A DNA stretch of 33,913 nt from an uncultured Ellagibacter sp. (GCF_934617235.1 NZ_CAKTTZ010000028.1:1-33913); one strand, 5' to 3'; positions 16,619 to 24,790 are shown, numbered from the stretch's first letter. Numbers and translations are program-made. Notes: generated from the sequence alone by a model not told the origin.

Positions 16619-16634
16619 TGTTTCACGTGAAACA
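16619..16634. other. parS site 5 (exact consensus)
   Basis: An exact TGTTTCACGTGAAACA, 23 bp before the start of the tail-anchored protein gene and 19 bp after the end of parS site 4. Confidence 0.92.
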
Positions 16635-16656
16635 TCACCCACCGAAGGAAGCGCAC

Positions 16657-17280
16657 ATGGAACGTTATTTTGGCTCTTACCAGAAGATTGAACCCCTTTC
16701 GAAAAAGGAAGGGTCTCTTCTCCTGAGCGCTGACAACATTATCGGCGACTCCTACGAAATCGTTTTCGATGGAGATTTGGCCTGGGCAAAAAATCGGTTC
16801 GGAGCGCGAGTAGGTCATTTTACCATCGACTTTTCCCGTCAGCTTCGAGTCTTGAACGCGCGCGGGTGGAAATCCACCGCACTGCTCTCCCTTGTTGCCT
16901 TCTCACAAGAACCCGAACCTGGTGCCTACTGGGCTGAAATGGCCGTGTTGTGTTATGAACCGCAGTACGAAGAACCTATCTCAACATTCTCCAACAACAT
17001 TTCTTCGATGCTTGCTGAGGGAATCCGCCCCGAAATCAATCTTGGCGAACAGGCCATTTCAAAGGTGATTGAAACGAATGGCTCATGGAAACCGGATATG
17101 CGGAGCAGCAAACCAAAGAGCGAAAACGGCACTGTTATTATGAAGAGCCAACGCAAGTTGAGCGAATCCTTCATCGAAAAGGGCCGTGCGGGTAACGTCG
17201 GCTGCTATATCGTGAGCATCGCCTTCATCATCATTGTCATCGCAGCGATTATCTTTCTCATTAAATCGCTGTTCTTCTAG
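16657..17280 (+). CDS. Tail-anchored membrane protein, function unknown
   Basis: 207 residues. The soluble N-terminal part of about 175 residues has no family I recognise. A hydrophobic helix at the extreme C-terminus (IVSIAFIIIVIAAIIFLI, then KSLFF) anchors it in the membrane with the bulk in the cytosol. There is no signal peptide. The ATG at 16657 is chosen because GAAGGA lies 7-8 nt upstream; a longer frame from 16555 simply reads through two parS sites. It is a single gene, divergent from DnaQ-DinG and convergent with ddl, followed by a 13-bp hairpin. Confidence 0.75.
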   Translation: MERYFGSYQKIEPLSKKEGSLLLSADNIIGDSYEIVFDGDLAWAKNRFGARVGHFTIDFSRQLRVLNARGWKSTALLSLVAFSQEPEPGAYWAEMAVLCYEPQYEEPISTFSNNISSMLAEGIRPEINLGEQAISKVIETNGSWKPDMRSSKPKSENGTVIMKSQRKLSESFIEKGRAGNVGCYIVSIAFIIIVIAAIIFLIKSLFF

Positions 17281-17291
17281 CTTATCAACCA

Positions 17292-17328
17292 AACAGCGCA
17301 GCGTGAATACAATCTACGCTGCGCTGTT
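17292..17328. terminator. Hairpin between convergent tail-anchored gene and ddl
   Basis: AACAGCGCAGCGT (17292-17304) and ACGCTGCGCTGTT (17316-17328) form a perfect 13-bp stem with an 11-nt loop. The T-run is weak in both directions, but the position between convergent genes fits a shared terminator. Confidence 0.65.
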
Positions 17329-17379
17329 CTAATGTCCGGATAATCCTAACCCGCAGTTAGCTCGTGCGACGAAATCTCT

Positions 17380-18336
17380 TTAGCAGCCCTTTCGATCGAG
17401 CGCATACTGGATGAGCATCGTACATAGCTCAGGGAAAGGAATCCCTGCTGCCTTCGCTGCGTCGGGAAGAAGCGACGTCGACGTCATACCGGGGATGGTG
17501 TTGGTCTCAAGTGCCCACGGCTTCCCTTCATCATCGAGAATGAAATCGGTACGGGAAACGCCCTCGCAGGAAAGCGCTTTATGGGCGGCAATAGCTTCCC
17601 GCTTGATAGTTTCCGCATCTTCCTCCGAAAGCTCGGCAGGACAAATATGCTTCGATCCACCCGCCGCGTACTTCGATTCGAAATCGTAGAAATCGCCTTT
17701 TTGGGCAATAATCTCGATAATGGGAAGGGCACGCGGTTCATCGTTGCCAATGACGGCAACCGTGAACTCGCGTCCTTGCACAAACTTTTCAACCACAATC
17801 TCGCTGTCATGCTGGAAAGCCTCGTCGATGGCCTTCTCCAACGCTTCACGGCTATCCACAATGGATATGCCGATAGAACTTCCCTCGGAAGCAGGTTTTA
17901 CCACCACATGGGGCCCAATTTCCCCGATGATAGAGTCGACATCGAGCTTCTGGTCAGACTCTAGCGTCATCGACGGAGCAGTAGGGACACCTGCAAGGCG
18001 ATAGAATTCCTTCGAGCGAGCCTTGTTGATAGCGGTTGCGCTTGACCAAACCCCAGGCCCCGTGTAAGGCAAGTCGATGGTCTCCAAGAAACCCTGGATC
18101 ACGCCATCTTCGCCCTTACGACCATGAAGGCAAAGGAAGGCCACATCGAAGTTGCCGTCGATCAACGCCTTCAAATCCTCTTTTCTGGATGGATCGAAGC
18201 ACTCAACGGGAAAACCCGCTTCTTGCAATGCTGAGAGGGCTCCTTCACCGGAGGCAAGGGATATCTCCCTCTCTCCGCTCGTACCTCCAGAAAGCAGCGC
18301 GACGCGGCATGCTGATGTATCGAAAGCGCTTGGCAT
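17380..18336 (-). CDS. ddl: D-alanine--D-alanine ligase
   Basis: 318 residues, normal Ddl length. It joins two D-alanines with ATP for peptidoglycan precursors in the cytosol. Motifs: LLSGGTSGEREISL (14-27), HGRKGEDGVIQGFLE (71-85), KPASEGSSIGIS (147-158), YDFESKY and the C-terminal ETNTIPGMTSTSL. The tyrosine of the SKY segment, which aligns with Tyr216 of E. coli DdlB, is kept; this favours D-Ala-D-Ala over D-Ala-D-Lac activity. AGGGGAGA precedes the ATG. It is divergent from rlmN. Confidence 0.95.
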   Translation of the reverse strand: MPSAFDTSACRVALLSGGTSGEREISLASGEGALSALQEAGFPVECFDPSRKEDLKALIDGNFDVAFLCLHGRKGEDGVIQGFLETIDLPYTGPGVWSSATAINKARSKEFYRLAGVPTAPSMTLESDQKLDVDSIIGEIGPHVVVKPASEGSSIGISIVDSREALEKAIDEAFQHDSEIVVEKFVQGREFTVAVIGNDEPRALPIIEIIAQKGDFYDFESKYAAGGSKHICPAELSEEDAETIKREAIAAHKALSCEGVSRTDFILDDEGKPWALETNTIPGMTSTSLLPDAAKAAGIPFPELCTMLIQYALDRKGC

Positions 18337-18388
18337 GATATCTCCCCTTCATTGCGCGTTATTCACTTTCTTCAGTCTAACAATGACT

Positions 18389-18394
18389 TATAAT
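18389..18394 (+). promoter_or_regulatory. -10 element of rlmN, leaderless arrangement
   Basis: An exact TATAAT ends 7 nt before the ATG at 18402. A transcript from this promoter would start at or next to that ATG, and no ribosome site is visible before either candidate start. The first ATG (18393) overlaps the hexamer itself. Confidence 0.45.
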
Positions 18395-18401
18395 GGCGTT
18401 T

Positions 18402-19436
18402 ATGAATACAGACATCAAAACATACGATATGCAGGGTCTTCAGCAAGCTATGAAACAGCTTGGACAACCTGCATTCCGCGCAAAACAAATCTACGAGTGG
18501 CTGTGGTACAAGCATGTCGACTCTTTCGACAAGATGACGAATCTCTCGCTTGCGCTGCGCCAAGAACTGTCCGAGAATTTCACGCTCTCCATGCCAAAGC
18601 TTGTCGATAAGCAGGAATCCTCCGACGGAACGAGAAAGTACGTACTCGAGCTTGCCGACGGCGCGCTGGTGGAAACGGTCGGGATTCCCGCCGATGCTTC
18701 GCGCGAGCGGCTCACCGTTTGTTTCTCAACGCAGGTCGGATGCCCTATGGAGTGCGTCTTCTGCGCGACAGGACATGAGGGATTCACGCGCAATCTCACG
18801 ATTGGTGAAATCGTCGATCAGATTTATTTCGTAGAAGAAGATTTCGGGCGCCGCGTGTCAAACGTTGTTGGCATGGGCCAAGGAGAGCCATTCCTCAACT
18901 ACGAGAACGTTCTTGCCGCCTTGCGCATCATGAACGACAAGAAGGGCCTCAATATCGGCGCGCGCCGCATTGCCGTGTCAACTTGCGGGATGCTCGACGG
19001 AATCAAGCGCTTTTCGCATGAGCCCGAGCAATTCACGTTGGCTGTGTCGCTTCATTCTGCAATTCAGCCGATTCGCAACGAGATCATGCCTCACGTTGCT
19101 CGTCAGTCGCTAAAGAGCCTGCGAACCTCACTTGAGCGTTACATCGAGAAAACAAATCGCCGCGTGACGTTCGAATATCTGCTCATTCAAGATGTCAATG
19201 ACTCGCAGGAGGATCTCGACGCTCTCATCAAATACTGCAGGGGCCTGCTTTGCCACGTCAACATCCTCCCCATGAACGATATCGAGGGAAGCTTCTTCGT
19301 GGCAACACCCCAGAAAACGGTCAAACATTGGCTTGATTCGCTCGAGAAACACCATATTGAGGCAACCTTGCGCTCATCACGCGGCTCTGATATCGCGGGT
19401 GCTTGCGGACAGCTGAAAAATAAACAACTGAACTGA
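18402..19436 (+). CDS. rlmN: 23S rRNA (A2503-C2)/tRNA (A37-C2) methyltransferase
   Basis: 344 residues. RlmN is a radical-SAM enzyme that methylates C2 of A2503 in 23S rRNA. The N-terminal helical domain (FRAKQIYEWLW) is followed by the radical-SAM cluster motif CPMECVFC with Cys114, Cys118 and Cys121. GMGQGEPFLNYENV and the C-terminal SRGSDIAGACGQL with the catalytic Cys335 complete the family signature. The start at 18402 is chosen because of the TATAAT overlapping the earlier ATG at 18393; both give nearly the same protein. It is divergent from ddl and followed by a good terminator. Confidence 0.95.
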   Translation: MNTDIKTYDMQGLQQAMKQLGQPAFRAKQIYEWLWYKHVDSFDKMTNLSLALRQELSENFTLSMPKLVDKQESSDGTRKYVLELADGALVETVGIPADASRERLTVCFSTQVGCPMECVFCATGHEGFTRNLTIGEIVDQIYFVEEDFGRRVSNVVGMGQGEPFLNYENVLAALRIMNDKKGLNIGARRIAVSTCGMLDGIKRFSHEPEQFTLAVSLHSAIQPIRNEIMPHVARQSLKSLRTSLERYIEKTNRRVTFEYLLIQDVNDSQEDLDALIKYCRGLLCHVNILPMNDIEGSFFVATPQKTVKHWLDSLEKHHIEATLRSSRGSDIAGACGQLKNKQLN

Positions 19437-19491
19437 GGAGTGGGTTGAAAAGATCACTCGATGGTAAAAATCGAGTTGACTGCAATTTCCT

Positions 19492-19521
19492 AAAGGCCGC
19501 CGGCACTGATTGGCGGCCTTT
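19492..19521 (+). terminator. Intrinsic terminator of rlmN
   Basis: AAAGGCCGCC (19492-19501) and GGCGGCCTTT (19512-19521) pair over 10 bp with a 10-nt loop, followed by TATATATCTTTT. The following 19522-19743 stretch shows no gene or clear signal beyond A/T-rich promoter-like sequence. Confidence 0.8.
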
Positions 19522-19743
19522 ATATATCTTTTCACTCTTGTCATTCGAACAGAATCCTAATGAATGAAGCTGTATCAAACGCTGACCCAACTCTCCAAGC
19601 CTTTCTCTATAAAAATAGCCACGAGGAACCGAAAAGGCACCTAAAATGAGACTTCGTTGGGTTCTTTCTCAGCGAAATTGGAATAGGTTGTCAGGTAGCG
19701 AAATTTCAAGGGTCGTTTACCAACGAGAAGGAGCGTGGAGCTC

Positions 19744-20382
19744 ATGAGATCCATTACCAAGACAATCGTAATCGCTGCCTCAACGGTCGCTCTCTGCTTC
19801 GGGCTTGCTGCCTGCGGCGGCGGCCAAGCCTCTTCGAACGATAAAGCTGCGTCAAACACCAGTGCTGCGTCGAGTGAGAAGACGGAACCTTCAGCACAGG
19901 AAGAGAACAAAGCAGTCGACTTCTACATGTTCAAAGGCGAGATGCTCGAAGGTTATGCTTTGACGGGACCCAACGGTAATAGTTCTCCGTTGGACATCGT
20001 CGAGTTCCGCAATATCGAGAACGCTGACAAGATTGTCGATATCGAAATTGATGAGGGCACCGCCCAAGAGCAATTCGACAAAGCCGCTTCAAAGGATAAG
20101 TACACTGCCGGCCAGGATGTGAAACTGGGCAAATACACGTGGAAGACGCTTGACTTCACTTGGAACAAGCAACCGAGCATCGTTCTATATACGGACATCG
20201 CCGAAGGTCTATATGCTGAAGTTACGCTGTGCGAGACAACGCTCGACGATACTGCCGTCAAATCCTTCCTTGAAGGCGTCGAGTTCACCACGGACTACAG
20301 CAGTGCCCATAAGGCCGGCATGGATACGACTGTTGAGAAGTTTGCCAGCGACAATAATCTCAAGGTTTGGGAAGCGAAGTAA
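19744..20382 (+). CDS. Lipoprotein, function unknown
   Basis: 212 residues. Signal peptide MRSITKTIVIAAS... ends in the lipobox LAAC with Cys24, so it should be lipid-anchored on the outer face of the membrane. A Ser/Ala/Asn/Glu-rich linker to about residue 58 is followed by a globular domain of about 155 residues that I cannot assign. A GTG at 19735 is an alternative start; the ATG at 19744 has AAGGAG 10 nt upstream and gives a standard signal peptide. It stands alone between the rlmN terminator and its own terminator, convergent with parB. Confidence 0.8.
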   Translation: MRSITKTIVIAASTVALCFGLAACGGGQASSNDKAASNTSAASSEKTEPSAQEENKAVDFYMFKGEMLEGYALTGPNGNSSPLDIVEFRNIENADKIVDIEIDEGTAQEQFDKAASKDKYTAGQDVKLGKYTWKTLDFTWNKQPSIVLYTDIAEGLYAEVTLCETTLDDTAVKSFLEGVEFTTDYSSAHKAGMDTTVEKFASDNNLKVWEAK

Positions 20383-20453
20383 CCAATTCCGAACTCTTGT
20401 CTGTATAAGGTGGAACTTCTCCGAATCGAAAGCAAATACAAGAAGAGAGTATT

Positions 20454-20483
20454 AAGGGTCGTCGGCGCAAGTCGACGACCCTT
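20454..20483 (+). terminator. Terminator of the lipoprotein gene
   Basis: AAGGGTCGTCG (20454-20464) and CGACGACCCTT (20473-20483) form a perfect 11-bp stem with an 8-nt loop, followed by TCT on the plus strand. Confidence 0.75.
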
Positions 20484-20528
20484 TCTATGGCTGCAGCAGT
20501 GCTAATTTTAGATACAGGAAGAAAAACA

Positions 20529-20564
20529 AAGCTCCCTCGTCCAACCTAAGGGACGAGGAAGCTT
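20529..20564 (-). terminator. Terminator of parB
   Basis: A 14-bp stem with one mismatch (20529-20542 with 20551-20564). On the minus strand it is followed by TTTGTTTTTC, so it ends the transcript that carries parB. Confidence 0.75.
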
Positions 20565-20602
20565 ATTTCGACTCCACTATCATGTAAGGTCCTTTTATTG
20601 CC

Positions 20603-21694
20603 TTACATGTCGTTAGAAGAGGTCATTTCTTTAAAGATACGCTCAAGATCCTCTTCATCCTTGAATTCGATCTCGATTTTATTCTTGCCCTTCACCGTCT
20701 TAACGCGAACATTAGTTCCAAAGGCTCGGCGCAGCGATTTGGCAACCGATTTGAACGCAGCAGGCGTCGGGGTGCGAGGAGTCGACTCTGCTGACTCCTT
20801 CTTCCCCGAAAGCAGTCGAGCGATTGCTTCTGTTTCCCGAACCGACAGCTTTTCCTCGACAAGTTTCTGAGTCAGCTTCTCACGACCTTCCTTCGAAGGA
20901 ATCGACAGGATAGCGCGAGCATGGCCAGCAGTAATCTTTTCCTCGAACAGTAGCTGCTGAGCGCGCTCAGGGAGGTCGAGCAAGCGAAGAGCGTTGGCCA
21001 CCGTAGAACGGCCCTTGGATACAACCTGCGCAACTTCGGATTGAGTCATGTTGCGGCGCTCCATAAGGCGACGATAGCCATATGCTTCTTCAATGGGATT
21101 CAAATTCGAACGCTGGATATTCTCGATAAGCGCAAGCTCGAGCGAATTGTCGTCATCCGCTTCCTTAATGCGAATAGGAATCTTCTTGAGCCCCGCCATC
21201 TTACATGCTTGCCAACGTCGCTCGCCAGCGATGATCTCGTACGATTCAGAACCTTTCTTCCTAACAAGGATTGGCTGCAGAAGCCCGTGAGTTTCAATAG
21301 AAGAAGAAAGCTCCTGGAGCTCTTCTTTCTTAAACTGGGTACGAGGCTGATCAGGATTCGGGGAGACGGTATCAATGGGAACTTCGTCTGAGGTCTTCTC
21401 CACCACACGCTGAGAAACCTCCTGCAACGGCTTTTCAATCACCGGAGCAGGCGACTGCGTTGCTGCGCGCCGTTGAACAACACCTTTGATATGGATATTG
21501 TCCTCGGGATACGTCTCATTGATTTCCTCGCGCTCGAGCACCTCCTCTTCCTCTATACGACGTTGGGAAGGGGCGGGGATCTGCGCAGGGCGCGCTGCAG
21601 GAGCCGGGGCTGGATCGGCTCTAACAGTGTCTTCATATGAGCCCAAAAGAGCATCAAGTCCGCGACCTAAGCCGCCTTTCGTGGATTTAGCCAC
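20603..21694 (-). CDS. parB: Chromosome partitioning protein ParB
   Basis: 363 residues. ParB is a CTP-dependent clamp that loads at parS and organises the origin for segregation. The N-terminus KGGLGRGLDALLG is the ParA-contact motif. A long acidic linker follows. The core has SPNPDQPRTQF (about 111-121), GERRWQA (157-163) and ENIQRSNLNPIEEA (191-204), and the parS-binding HTH is TQSEVAQVVSKGRSTVANAL (217-236). The C-terminal about 50 residues form the dimerisation part. It starts with GTG; the last 8 nt of parA overlap it, so the two are translationally coupled. Eight parS sites are in this window. Confidence 0.96.
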   Translation of the reverse strand: MAKSTKGGLGRGLDALLGSYEDTVRADPAPAPAARPAQIPAPSQRRIEEEEVLEREEINETYPEDNIHIKGVVQRRAATQSPAPVIEKPLQEVSQRVVEKTSDEVPIDTVSPNPDQPRTQFKKEELQELSSSIETHGLLQPILVRKKGSESYEIIAGERRWQACKMAGLKKIPIRIKEADDDNSLELALIENIQRSNLNPIEEAYGYRRLMERRNMTQSEVAQVVSKGRSTVANALRLLDLPERAQQLLFEEKITAGHARAILSIPSKEGREKLTQKLVEEKLSVRETEAIARLLSGKKESAESTPRTPTPAAFKSVAKSLRRAFGTNVRVKTVKGKNKIEIEFKDEEDLERIFKEMTSSNDM

Positions 21695-22676
21695 GGGAAA
21701 TCACTTCCTCTGCTAGATCAATGTAAGATTGGGCGCCTTTGCCCGTTGGATCGTACTGCGTGATCGGCTGACCGAAGCTGGGAGCCTCAGAAAGCTTAAC
21801 AGTACGCGGAATAGAGGTTTCGAATACGATTTTTCCGAAATAACGACGGACTTCATCCGATACCTGGCGCGAAAGCGTCGTGCGGTTGTCTGACATCGTA
21901 AGAAGCACGCCAAAGATATCAAGCGACGGATTCAGGCGCGATTTGACACGTTTCATCGAATCGAGAAGTTTTGTCACACCTTCCAAAGCGTAGAACTCGC
22001 ACTGAATGGGAATCAGCAGCTTATCGGCGGCAACGAGAGCATTAATCGTAAGCAAACCAAGGGAAGGCGGGCAATCGATGAAAATATAGTCGTATCGACC
22101 GCGCATGGGCCCGATGGCATCCTTCAGGCGATTCTCACGAGCCATCTCGGAAACCAACTCAACCTCGGCCCCTGCCAAATTAATCGTTGCGGGAACGATA
22201 TCAAGCCCCTTCGACACATCGGGAATAATAATGTCAGTCAACGGAACGTCGTTAAGGAGCGCGTCGTAAATGCAGCGGGACACCCTATTCTTCTCGACCC
22301 CTAAGCCACTTGAAGAGTTACCCTGCGGATCGAGGTCGACAAGGAGAACCTGCTTCCCCTTCTCCCCCAGCGCTGCGGAGAGATTGATAGCCGTCGTCGA
22401 TTTCCCGACGCCACCCTTCTGGTTAATGATCGCCATAACCTTGGTTTGACCAACGACATGGGTCACCGGCTTCTTCTCAGCAAAGGTTTTCACGGGCACA
22501 GTGCGGGACTGGTCTTCAATTTGAGGAGCAGGTTCCCTCTCGATTACCTGATACTCCTCTTCAACCGCTTCTTTCTCGTTGTCCACGGCAGGAACCGATT
22601 CAACAATCGGCTCTTCTTTTTCAGTGACAGCCTGAGCTTCTTTTCTTTCTCGTTTTAGACTATCGAACCAACCCAC
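21687..22676 (-). CDS. parA: Chromosome partitioning ATPase ParA (Soj)
   Basis: 329 residues. The deviant Walker A motif KGGVGKST is at 87-94, with VLLVDLDPQGN and IFIDCPPSLG further on, as in ParA/Soj ATPases that drive origin segregation with ParB. About 78 residues precede the usual start of the fold; this extension is acidic (Glu/Val/Pro-rich) and begins MGWFDSLKRERKEA. The GTG start at 22676 has AAAGGGGG in front. Upstream lie a TATACT -10 and a parS site. It overlaps parB by 8 nt. Confidence 0.95.
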   Translation of the reverse strand: MGWFDSLKRERKEAQAVTEKEEPIVESVPAVDNEKEAVEEEYQVIEREPAPQIEDQSRTVPVKTFAEKKPVTHVVGQTKVMAIINQKGGVGKSTTAINLSAALGEKGKQVLLVDLDPQGNSSSGLGVEKNRVSRCIYDALLNDVPLTDIIIPDVSKGLDIVPATINLAGAEVELVSEMARENRLKDAIGPMRGRYDYIFIDCPPSLGLLTINALVAADKLLIPIQCEFYALEGVTKLLDSMKRVKSRLNPSLDIFGVLLTMSDNRTTLSRQVSDEVRRYFGKIVFETSIPRTVKLSEAPSFGQPITQYDPTGKGAQSYIDLAEEVISRG

Positions 22677-22704
22677 CTATGGCCCCCTTTCTTGACTTCA
22701 GTTC

Positions 22705-22710
22705 AGTATA
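22705..22710 (-). promoter_or_regulatory. -10 element of the parAB promoter next to parS
   Basis: TATACT on the minus strand (AGTATA at 22705-22710 on the plus) lies 28 bp before the parA GTG and 2 bp from parS site 6, which would occupy the promoter spacer. The -35 is unclear. Confidence 0.4.
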
Positions 22711-22712
22711 GA

Positions 22713-22728
22713 TGTTTCACGTGAAACA
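22713..22728. other. parS site 6 (exact consensus)
   Basis: An exact TGTTTCACGTGAAACA (20-bp palindrome 22711-22730) between rsmG and parA, at the parA promoter. Confidence 0.93.
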
Positions 22729-22736
22729 TCTCGTAA

Positions 22737-22753
22737 CGATTCTGCGAGAATCG
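22737..22753. other. Short hairpin at end of rsmG
   Basis: CGATTCT (22737-22743) and AGAATCG (22747-22753) pair over 7 bp with a 3-nt loop, directly after the rsmG stop. There is no T-run, so termination is uncertain. Confidence 0.35.
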
Positions 22754-22754
22754 A

Positions 22755-23399
22755 TTATTTCAAGGGACGCTTTTGGGCCAAACCCGTTTTACGGGGCAGT
22801 TTCACGTCTGGATCCTTGAATTTCTTCATCACGAACATACAACGAGTCGTCTCTCCATCGGAGAGGGTGAAGATATCCTCATGAATACACTTCAATCCCA
22901 ATTTATTCTCAAGGGAGAATGCGTGCTCCCTCTCTTCTTCCGAAAGATGAGATTTGTAGCATATCAACAAGCCGCCATCAACGAGAAGCGGAGCGGCAAG
23001 CTCCATCAAAGAAGGAAGTTGCGAAAGCGCACGCGCGGTTGCTACAGCAAAATGCGCGGGCATTTCCCTCCCGAGATCCTCGATACGACCAGCATAAGTG
23101 GATACATTTTCAATTTCCAGTTTATCCACTATCCCTTGAATAATCGCAGTCTTCTTTTTGACCGAGTCGACAAGCAAGGTCTCACGGCCTGTTTTTATCG
23201 CAAGGGGCACTCCGGGAAATCCCCCACCGGTACCTAAGTCAACATAAGGCCCATCAGGAGCTTCATCCATATACTTCATCCCCGAAAGCGAATCCTCGAT
23301 ATGCAGGATTTCCGCACTTTCACGAGATACGATACGAGTCAGATTCGTTGTCTCATTCGCTACAAGCACCTCATCGAGATAACGTTCGATGACATCCAT
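22755..23399 (-). CDS. rsmG: 16S rRNA (G527-N7)-methyltransferase
   Basis: 214 residues. RsmG methylates N7 of G527 in 16S rRNA. The SAM-binding loop VDLGTGGGFPGVPLAI is at 53-68, NLTRI at 19-23 and a later VATARALSQLPSLMELAAPL segment is typical. It is a little shorter than usual at the N-terminus, beginning in the helix that precedes NLT; the ATG has a good AAGGAG, so this start is kept. It lies after the jag terminator and before parA on the same strand, the usual left-of-origin order. Confidence 0.93.
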   Translation of the reverse strand: MDVIERYLDEVLVANETTNLTRIVSRESAEILHIEDSLSGMKYMDEAPDGPYVDLGTGGGFPGVPLAIKTGRETLLVDSVKKKTAIIQGIVDKLEIENVSTYAGRIEDLGREMPAHFAVATARALSQLPSLMELAAPLLVDGGLLICYKSHLSEEEREHAFSLENKLGLKCIHEDIFTLSDGETTRCMFVMKKFKDPDVKLPRKTGLAQKRPLK

Positions 23400-23421
23400 C
23401 TTTGCTCCTTACAATAAAAAA

Positions 23422-23454
23422 AGCCGGGATGCTTCTTTTCGAAACATCCCGGCT
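23422..23454 (-). terminator. Terminator of the rpmH-rnpA-yidD-yidC-jag run
   Basis: AGCCGGGATG (23422-23431) and CATCCCGGCT (23445-23454) pair over 10 bp; on the minus strand a TTTTTTTATTG tract follows. It lies between jag and rsmG and would separate the two transcripts. Confidence 0.8.
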
Positions 23455-23464
23455 CCAAATGACC

Positions 23465-23956
23465 TTAACGGGGAATGACCACTACGTGCCGGGCACTTCC
23501 TTCGCCCTCGGAGGCGGTATCAACTCGATCATCATCTCGAAGCGCAATGTGGACAATGCGGCGCTCGTAGGGAGTCATCGGGCGCATCTTAACATTACGA
23601 TGCTGGCTGGCTGCCTTATTGGCCGTCGAGCGGGCAATAGACTCGATCTTATCGCGTTGTCGACTCTTGTACCCTTCGACGTCAACGATGACAGGGTAAC
23701 GGAATCCCATCGAACGAACGGTAATAGCGGAGATGACGAACTGCAGAGCATCGAGCGTACGGCCATGACGCCCAATCAGAACCGCAAGATCGTCACCGGT
23801 GATATCGAGAATAAGCTCACCCTCATCACCTTCATACTCATCAATCGTGACTTCCCCGACGTTGAAGTACTTCAAAATCCCCTGCAACGCGGCAATAGCG
23901 GTATCGGCGATAGCGTCGAGTTCTTCTTCCGTGACTTCGATCTTGTCTTCACTCAT
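23465..23956 (-). CDS. khpB: RNA-binding protein Jag/KhpB (KH + R3H)
   Basis: 163 residues. It has a KH domain with the loop LIGRHGRTLDALQ (60-72) and a C-terminal R3H domain with RPMTPYERRIVHIAL. This is the single-stranded-RNA-binding Jag/EloR/KhpB family, coded next to yidC in many Gram-positives. The Jag-N domain found in longer Firmicutes versions is missing; the protein begins with an acidic helix instead. GAGGAG precedes the ATG. The short gap to yidC is filled by parS site 7. Confidence 0.92.
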   Translation of the reverse strand: MSEDKIEVTEEELDAIADTAIAALQGILKYFNVGEVTIDEYEGDEGELILDITGDDLAVLIGRHGRTLDALQFVISAITVRSMGFRYPVIVDVEGYKSRQRDKIESIARSTANKAASQHRNVKMRPMTPYERRIVHIALRDDDRVDTASEGEGSARHVVVIPR

Positions 23957-23968
23957 AGCTACTCCTCA

Positions 23969-23984
23969 TGTTTCACGTGAAACA
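23969..23984. other. parS site 7 (exact consensus)
   Basis: An exact TGTTTCACGTGAAACA that starts 12 bp upstream of the jag ATG and fills most of the 30-bp yidC-jag gap. Confidence 0.92.
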
Positions 23985-23986
23985 AA

Positions 23987-24760
23987 CTAGCGCTTCTTGG
24001 TAGGACGGGGCTTCTTCACCTTGCGAGTCACATCAACCTTTACCGGTGCAACTTCGACGACAGCCTCTTCCTCTGCATCCTTCTTCTTCAAGAAGTGCAT
24101 CGTGAGCTGCTGTTGGATAAGCGCGAAGACAGAAGATGCACCCCAGAACAAAAGCACGCCTGCAGGAGCGGACCAGGAAATCCAAAGCATGAACAGCGAC
24201 ATGATGCCCGACATCATGAGCATCTGGCGTTTCTGGTTCTGATCCTTGCTGTTCTTCTGTTGGAGAAGCATAGGAGCAAAGGTCACGAACGCGAAGACCA
24301 GCATCAGGATGAGATAAGGAATGAAGGTTAGGAAACCTTCGCCCATCGCCGTTGCGGGGTTCTTCGTCAAGTCCGGGACAAGATGATAGAACTGATACGT
24401 CATACCCTCGGGCATGCGCTCGGCCATGCTGTAGAGTACCTGATACAGCGCGATGAAGACAGGCATCTGGATGAGCATCGGGAGGCAACCGGCAAGCGGG
24501 TTGAACTTGGTTTCCGCGTAGAGTCGCTGCATTTCTTCACGCTGGCGTACCGGATCATCAGCAAATTTCGTCTGAATCTCCTGAAGCAGCGGCTGAACCT
24601 TCTGCATGGCGAAGTTAGCAGTCGTCGACTTATGCACGAGCGGTGCAACGATGACGCGGAAAATGATGGTGATGATGATAATCGCCATACCCCAGTCGCC
24701 CACGCCATTGTAGAAGAACTGGATAATGTCGAATACCCAGTCCTTAATGACTTCCCACAT
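23987..24760 (-). CDS. yidC: Membrane protein insertase YidC/Oxa1
   Basis: 257 residues. YidC inserts and folds membrane proteins. It has the short Gram-positive form: a first helix (WGMAIIIITIIFRVIVAPL), the helical-hairpin loop with MQKVQPLLQEIQTKF, the FNPLAGCLPMLIQMPVFIALYQ signature, further helices, and a basic Lys/Arg-rich tail (RKVKKPRPTKKR) that can touch the ribosome. It has no lipoprotein signal. AGAAGGGA precedes the ATG. It lies in the rpmH-rnpA-yidD-yidC-jag block. Confidence 0.95.
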   Translation of the reverse strand: MWEVIKDWVFDIIQFFYNGVGDWGMAIIIITIIFRVIVAPLVHKSTTANFAMQKVQPLLQEIQTKFADDPVRQREEMQRLYAETKFNPLAGCLPMLIQMPVFIALYQVLYSMAERMPEGMTYQFYHLVPDLTKNPATAMGEGFLTFIPYLILMLVFAFVTFAPMLLQQKNSKDQNQKRQMLMMSGIMSLFMLWISWSAPAGVLLFWGASSVFALIQQQLTMHFLKKKDAEEEAVVEVAPVKVDVTRKVKKPRPTKKR

Positions 24761-24790
24761 GTTATTCCCTTCTGTATACCAAAGGGAACC

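Noticed and set aside
22799..22814. AGTTTCACGT near the start of the rsmG 3' region as another parS
   Set aside because: Only half of the palindrome is present; the second half does not match.
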